Assembly: GCA_009885995.1 (NCBI GenBank)
Contig: VFJQ01000045.1
Span: 1 to 45,952, forward strand
Length of the DNA: 45,952 nt
Direction of reading: 5' to 3'
DNA from: Verrucomicrobiota bacterium
GTDB lineage: Bacteria; Verrucomicrobiota; Verrucomicrobiia; Chthoniobacterales; Chthoniobacteraceae
The notes under the pieces were generated by a model that saw only the letters and a program-made list of their open reading frames with translations, was not told the origin of the DNA and ran no database searches. Each line of letters begins with the position of its first letter. The first letter of the stretch is position 1. Of this stretch, positions 42,622-45,952 are shown piece by piece. Both the position numbers and the translations under genes were made by a program.

Positions 42622-43118
42622 GAGCCGGCATCGCCATCGGCTCGAATCTCGGCGACCGCCTCGCGCATCTCGCCGCGACGCGCTCCGACATCGCGAGGCT
42701 CCCCGGCGTGAGCGGACCGCTCATCCTCTCGCCCATCTACGAGACGGAGCCGGTCGGCAGCGGAGAGCAAAGCGGCGCCTACTTGAATGCCGTGATGGAG
42801 GTGGAGTTCCACGGACAGCCCATCGACCTCCTGGAATCGCTCCAGCGCATCGAAGCCGAGCACGGCCGGCCTTCCAAACGCCCGCGCAACGCTCCGCGCA
42901 CGCTCGATCTCGACATCCTCTACATCGGCAATCTCACCCTCTCGAACGACGAAGTCGTCATCCCCCATCCGCGCCTGCACCAGCGGCGCTTCGTGCTCGC
43001 GCCGCTGGCCGATATCCGCCCGGAGCTCATCCTGCCCGGGCAGCAGCGCTGCGTGGCCGAGCTGCTCGCCTGCTTGAACGATCCGGCGGCGGTGGTGAAA
43101 ATCGAAGCGACCTGGTAA
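42618..43118 (+). CDS. folK: 2-amino-4-hydroxy-6-hydroxymethyldihydropteridine pyrophosphokinase
   Basis: 166 residues starting with GTG 42618, which overlaps the dapB stop. HPPK transfers pyrophosphate from ATP to the pterin in folate synthesis. Family features: AIGSNLGDRLAHL at the start, SPIYETEPVGSGEQSGAYLN, LQRIEAEHGRP, the Mg/ATP motif RNAPRTLDLDILYIG and IPHPRLHQRRFVLAPLADI. Its TAA overlaps the panB ATG by 1 nt. A folate gene next to panB (pantothenate) is a familiar arrangement in several phyla. Confidence 0.96.
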   Translation: MRAGIAIGSNLGDRLAHLAATRSDIARLPGVSGPLILSPIYETEPVGSGEQSGAYLNAVMEVEFHGQPIDLLESLQRIEAEHGRPSKRPRNAPRTLDLDILYIGNLTLSNDEVVIPHPRLHQRRFVLAPLADIRPELILPGQQRCVAELLACLNDPAAVVKIEATW

Positions 43119-43873
43119 TGCACCCCGGCCTCGCACGACTCAGCGACATGAAGCAGCGCGGTGAAAAGATCGCCGTGCTGACGGCCTACGACTACCCCAC
43201 CGCGCGTCTCCTCGACGAAGCCGGGATCGATCTTCTGCTCGTCGGCGATTCGCTCGGCATGGTCGTCCTCGGCTACCCTGACACCACATTGGTCACGCTC
43301 GACGAGATGATCCACCACACCCGCGCCGTCGCCCGCGGATCGCAGCGCGCCCCCATCCTCGCCGACATGCCGATCGCCACCTACGACACGCCCGAGCAAG
43401 CCGTCGCAAGCGCACAGCGTCTCATCGAAGCCGGCGCACACGCCGTGAAACTCGAAGGCGGCGCCTCCCACGTCCCGCAGATCCGCGCACTCGTCGCCGC
43501 GGGCATCCCCGTCATGGCGCACATCGGGATGCAGCCCCAGCGAGTGCGCATCGAGGGCGGCTACCGCGTGAAAGGCAAGACTCCCGCCGAGGCCGAGTCG
43601 CTGCTCGCCGACGCGCACGCGATCGAACAAGCCGGCTCCTTCGGCCTCCTGCTCGAGCTGGTGAAAGCGGACGTCGCCCAATCGATCACCGCGGGCATTT
43701 CCGTCCCCACCATCGGCATCGGCGCGGGCATCCACTGCGACGGCCAGGTGCTGGTCACGCACGATTTGATCGGCTTCTTCCCGTGGTTCCGCCCGAAATT
43801 CGTCACCCCGGCAGCCGACGTCGCAGAGGCGGTCCGCTCGGCAGCCGCAGAGTTCATCCGCCGCGTCCGCTGA
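43118..43873 (+). CDS. panB: 3-methyl-2-oxobutanoate hydroxymethyltransferase
   Basis: 251-residue (beta-alpha)8 enzyme that makes ketopantoate from ketoisovalerate and methylene-THF, the first committed step of pantothenate/CoA synthesis. Motifs: VLTAYDYPTARLLDEAGID, LVGDSLGMVVLGYPDT with metal-binding Asp44, ADMPIATYDTPEQAV, AVKLEGGASHVPQI, HIGMQPQRV (commonly HIGLTPQ), LLLELVKADVAQSIT and IGIGAGIHCDGQVLV. The start overlaps the folK stop (TAATG). The folate linkage is metabolic as well, since PanB uses a folate cofactor. The last gene of the series follows 9 nt later. Confidence 0.97.
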   Translation: MHPGLARLSDMKQRGEKIAVLTAYDYPTARLLDEAGIDLLLVGDSLGMVVLGYPDTTLVTLDEMIHHTRAVARGSQRAPILADMPIATYDTPEQAVASAQRLIEAGAHAVKLEGGASHVPQIRALVAAGIPVMAHIGMQPQRVRIEGGYRVKGKTPAEAESLLADAHAIEQAGSFGLLLELVKADVAQSITAGISVPTIGIGAGIHCDGQVLVTHDLIGFFPWFRPKFVTPAADVAEAVRSAAAEFIRRVR

Positions 43874-43882
43874 CCCCGCACC

Positions 43883-44773
43883 ATGCGCACCTTCCTCACC
43901 GCCCTCGCCTGCACGCTGCTCGCCGCACCGCTCTCCGCCGCCGATCTCGAGCCCGGGCACAGCACCTTCGGCGAGAAGAAATACATCGAGTATATCGCCG
44001 GCGATCTGCCGCTCATCATCTCCGCCCCGCACGGCGGCCGCGAGACGCCGGACGACATCCCCACGCGCGACCAGGGCGTCGTGCAGTCCGATAGGAACAC
44101 CCAGGAACTCGCCCGGTCCATCGCCGCGGAAATCCACGCCCGCACCGGCCACCACCCGCACCTCGTCATCTGCCGCCTCCACCGGCAGAAGCTCGACTGC
44201 AACCGCGAGATCGCCGAAGCCGCCGCCGGCGATCCCATCGCCGAAAAAGCGTGGGCCGAATACCACGCCTTCCTCGACCAAGCCCGCGCCACGGCCATCG
44301 CCGCGTCCGGCAATGCCTTCTACATCGACCTCCACGGCCAAAACCACGCCGATCGCCGGATCGAGCTCGGCTACCTCCACTCTCACGAGACACTCGCGAA
44401 GCCGGAGGAGTCGCTGAACGATCCCGCCGTCGCGCGGGCCGGCAGCCTCCGGCGCCTCGCGGAGAAGACCACGCTGTCCTACGTCGAGTTGCTGCGCGGC
44501 CCGCGCAGTCTCGGCGCCCTGCTGGAGGCGCGCGGTTTCCCCTGCACGCCGAGCCCCGAGCGCCCCGTGCCGAACCTCCCCTACTTCCCAGGCGGCTACA
44601 GCGTCCGCCGCCACGTCCCCGCGGACGAACCCATCGCCGGCGTGCAGATCGAGTGCAATCTTACCGGCCTGCGCGACACCGAGGCGAACCGCACCCGCTT
44701 CGCCACCGCCCTCGTCGCCACGCTGCGCGAATACCTCGCCGAGCACTTCGCCCTGCCCCTCCCTCAGCGCTGA
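43883..44773 (+). CDS. Exported N-formylglutamate amidohydrolase-like protein
   Basis: 296 residues with a signal peptide (MRTFLTALACTLLAAPLSAA). Features of the N-formylglutamate amidohydrolase superfamily: ISAPHGGRE with His50 and Glu54, VICRLHRQKLDCNREIAEAA, FYIDLHGQNH with Asp149 and His151, and VQIECNLTGLRDTE near the C-terminus, the usual pattern of a zinc hydrolase related to carboxypeptidases. The cytoplasmic HutG enzyme acts in histidine breakdown, but this protein is predicted to be exported, so it more likely cleaves extracellular amide or peptide substrates. It begins 9 nt after panB and probably ends the operon. Everything downstream is decayed. Confidence 0.8.
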   Translation: MRTFLTALACTLLAAPLSAADLEPGHSTFGEKKYIEYIAGDLPLIISAPHGGRETPDDIPTRDQGVVQSDRNTQELARSIAAEIHARTGHHPHLVICRLHRQKLDCNREIAEAAAGDPIAEKAWAEYHAFLDQARATAIAASGNAFYIDLHGQNHADRRIELGYLHSHETLAKPEESLNDPAVARAGSLRRLAEKTTLSYVELLRGPRSLGALLEARGFPCTPSPERPVPNLPYFPGGYSVRRHVPADEPIAGVQIECNLTGLRDTEANRTRFATALVATLREYLAEHFALPLPQR

Positions 44774-44788
44774 CGAGCCCTCGCTGCC

Positions 44789-45125
44789 GTGGAAAACACG
44801 GCCAGTCATTTGAGACCTGGCGGACGTGTGACGCGGGCGGGAGTTTGTGAGCCGGGCTGCTTTTCCGAGGCAAGCAGCCTGCGCAGCGGCGCGTTCTTCA
44901 CCGCGCGCGGCGCTTTCGCTGAGGCGCTCACACTCACCGCGAAGCAGACCGAGGGGCCGTTTTATCCCGACCATCTGCCGCTCGATACGGATAAGATCTG
45001 CTCATCCTGAACGACTCGATCACGCGGCAGGGGCGAGATCACCTATCTGAGCGGACGCATCCTCGGACCGGACGGCGCGCCGGTGCGCGGAGCCACGGTT
45101 GAGATCTGGCAGTGCGACAAGATCG
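44789..45125 (+). pseudogene. Frameshifted fragment of an intradiol ring-cleavage dioxygenase
   Basis: A recognisable N-terminal segment ([20 protein letters not shown] followed by DHLPLDTD) is typical of intradiol (catechol/protocatechuate-type) dioxygenases. Near 44992 the frame breaks: GATAAGATCTGC seems to lack one base relative to the expected Asp-Asn-Asp-Leu-Leu, and the original frame stops at TGA. Coding resumes in other frames as LLILNDSIT, then GEITYLSGRILGPDGAPVRG and ATVEIWQCD (to about 45117). After that the family pattern ends abruptly, so the catalytic Tyr/His region is missing. No functional enzyme can be made. Confidence 0.7.
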
Positions 45126-45600
45126 GCGGCGAAGCCACCCTCGAAGCCATCGAAGCCGCCGGCAGCTTCTCCCCGAAGACCGTGCAGCGCGTGAAAGCCA
45201 GCGTCGCCCGCGCCCAAAGCCCTAGCTCCATCCGCAGCGCCTGCTCGACGTATTCACCGAGGGCGCCATCCGCTATCGCCTCGGCTTCATCGGCAAAGGC
45301 CACCAACGCGCCGCCGTGCGCCGCCGTGCGCCGCATCGCCGACCGCGCCTACGCCCTCTGCCCGCGCATCCTCAACGACCCCCGCGAAGCCCCCTTGGGC
45401 CATCGACATCCATGCCACCGGCGAAGGCCACTCCGTGGAGCTGCGCCCCCGGCTCACCCCCGACCCGCGCCACTCCTACCGCCTCGGCGACGCACCCGCC
45501 GCCCGCCTGCCAAGGACTCGTGGAAAGCCACTCGGCGAGTGTGGAACATCCGGCGCTTTCCCTGTATCCACCCACGGCGCCCAGAAGCGTGGAACAAACC
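45118..45600 (+). pseudogene. Remnants of unidentified coding sequence
   Basis: Directly continuous with the dioxygenase fragment, the frame changes character to a helical segment (EATLEAIEAAGSFSPKTVQR). After shifts come TEGAIRYRLGFIGKGHQR and, in further frames, RIADRAYALCPRILNDPREA and WAIDIHATGEGHSVELRPRL. These pieces have ordinary protein composition but no family is recognised, and they are spread over several frames. A local duplication (GCCGCCGTGCGCCGCCGTGCGCC) at about 45309-45331 marks one break. A nested inverted repeat lies at 45523-45562 (arms GGAAAGC/GCTTTCC with an inner CACTC/GAGTG hairpin). Confidence 0.4.
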
Positions 45601-45609
45601 CGGTAACGT

Positions 45610-45952
45610 CCACACCGGGCGTCTGCGTGGCCCCGCCGGGCACCTTTTTACGCCGACTGGGCGTCTGCGCGAGCCGAGCGGACGGCTGCATGGGCTGACC
45701 GGGCACCACTTTACCCCGACTGGGCGTCTGGGCGGGCCGAGCGGACGGCTGCACGGGCTGACCGGGCACCTTTTTACCCCGACTGGGCGTCTGCGCGAGC
45801 CGAGCGGACGGCTGCACGGGCTGACCGGGCACCTCTTTACCCCGACCGGGCGTCTGCGCGGGCCGAGCGGACGGCTGCATGGGCTGACCGGGCACCTTTT
45901 TACGCCGACCGGGCGTCTGCGCGACCCGAGCGGACGGCTGCACGGCCCGACC
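45610..45952. repeat. 63-bp tandem repeat array, truncated by the window end
   Basis: GGGCGTCTG recurs at 45617, 45659, 45722, 45785, 45848 and 45911: a 42-bp step, then four exact 63-bp steps. Each 63-bp unit divides into three 21-bp subunits that in one plus frame read GRLREPS, GRLHGLT and GHLFTPT; the minus strand is also open (VPGQPMQPSARLAQTPSRGK). Units differ by a few substitutions. The array continues to the last base, so its full length is unknown. No start signal is present, and I do not call it a gene. Confidence 0.85.

Noticed and set aside
42920..44974. 684-residue open frame on the minus strand
   Set aside because: Antisense to folK, panB and the amidohydrolase-like gene, all of which have clear motifs on the plus strand.
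45610..45952. CRISPR array
   Set aside because: The 63-bp units are contiguous with no unique spacers, and no cas gene is present.
1..45952. tRNA, rRNA or riboswitch genes
   Set aside because: No cloverleaf, rRNA-like conserved segment or known riboswitch core was recognised on either strand.

Overview
The window is about 46 kb of GC-rich bacterial DNA. It most resembles a Verrucomicrobiota chromosome; Planctomycetota is the alternative. The evidence is a DUF1549/DUF1553 (CxxCH) plus DUF1501 secreted gene pair, very large secreted Calx-beta/cadherin-like and FG-GAP repeat proteins, several TPR/coiled-coil and beta-helix exported proteins, and a DapF/DapA/DapB set. No tRNA, rRNA, CRISPR array, intact transposase or phage module was seen.

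Layout. Positions 1-551 hold a GC-rich array built on a ~21-bp unit and a perfect 31-bp inverted repeat, followed (552-1370, minus) by a gene remnant with at least three frameshifts. Positions 1472-3250 (plus) encode a deoxyhypusine-synthase-family enzyme and a small conserved-looking partner. Positions 3228-6582 (minus) encode an exported coiled-coil/TPR protein and a small exported protein. Positions 6651-8226 (plus) encode an RlmI-like RNA methyltransferase and a DUF6580-like membrane protein. Positions 8233-11886 (minus) encode trpD followed by a secreted beta-helix protein. A 322-bp AT-richer spacer carries two hairpins with CAAG loops. Positions 12209-23377 (plus) are one 3,722-residue secreted subtilase with a long modular tail. 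Positions 23403-25872 (minus) are a three-gene set: an SPFH protein with a C-terminal helix-turn-helix, a short prepilin-like protein, and a double zinc-ribbon membrane protein. This resembles the B. subtilis YdjG/YdjI envelope-stress platform.

Positions 26011-30516 (plus) are a tightly overlapping series: fabG, sixA, 6-phosphogluconolactonase, a NarL-type sensor kinase with OB-like sensor repeats, and its LuxR-type regulator. Positions 30590-35266 hold the DUF1549/DUF1553 and DUF1501 pair. Then come a DUF1028 protein (minus), dapF (plus), a 1,326-residue FG-GAP protein (minus), and a close-packed operon dapA-dapB-folK-panB followed by a secreted N-formylglutamate-amidohydrolase-like protein (40999-44773). 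From 44789 to the end lies decayed DNA: a frameshifted intradiol dioxygenase fragment, remnants of unknown genes, and a 63-bp tandem array that runs off the window.

How the genes work together. The central part supplies lysine/peptidoglycan (dapF, dapA, dapB), folate (folK), pantothenate (panB), tryptophan (trpD) and fatty-acid (fabG) steps. Between them lie genes for very large secreted proteins and envelope maintenance. Gene junctions in the biosynthetic operons are tight (1- to 4-nt overlaps). Several genes have promoter-like boxes only a few bases upstream of the start, which suggests short-leader or leaderless transcripts. All calls were made by reading translated motifs by eye, with no database search.
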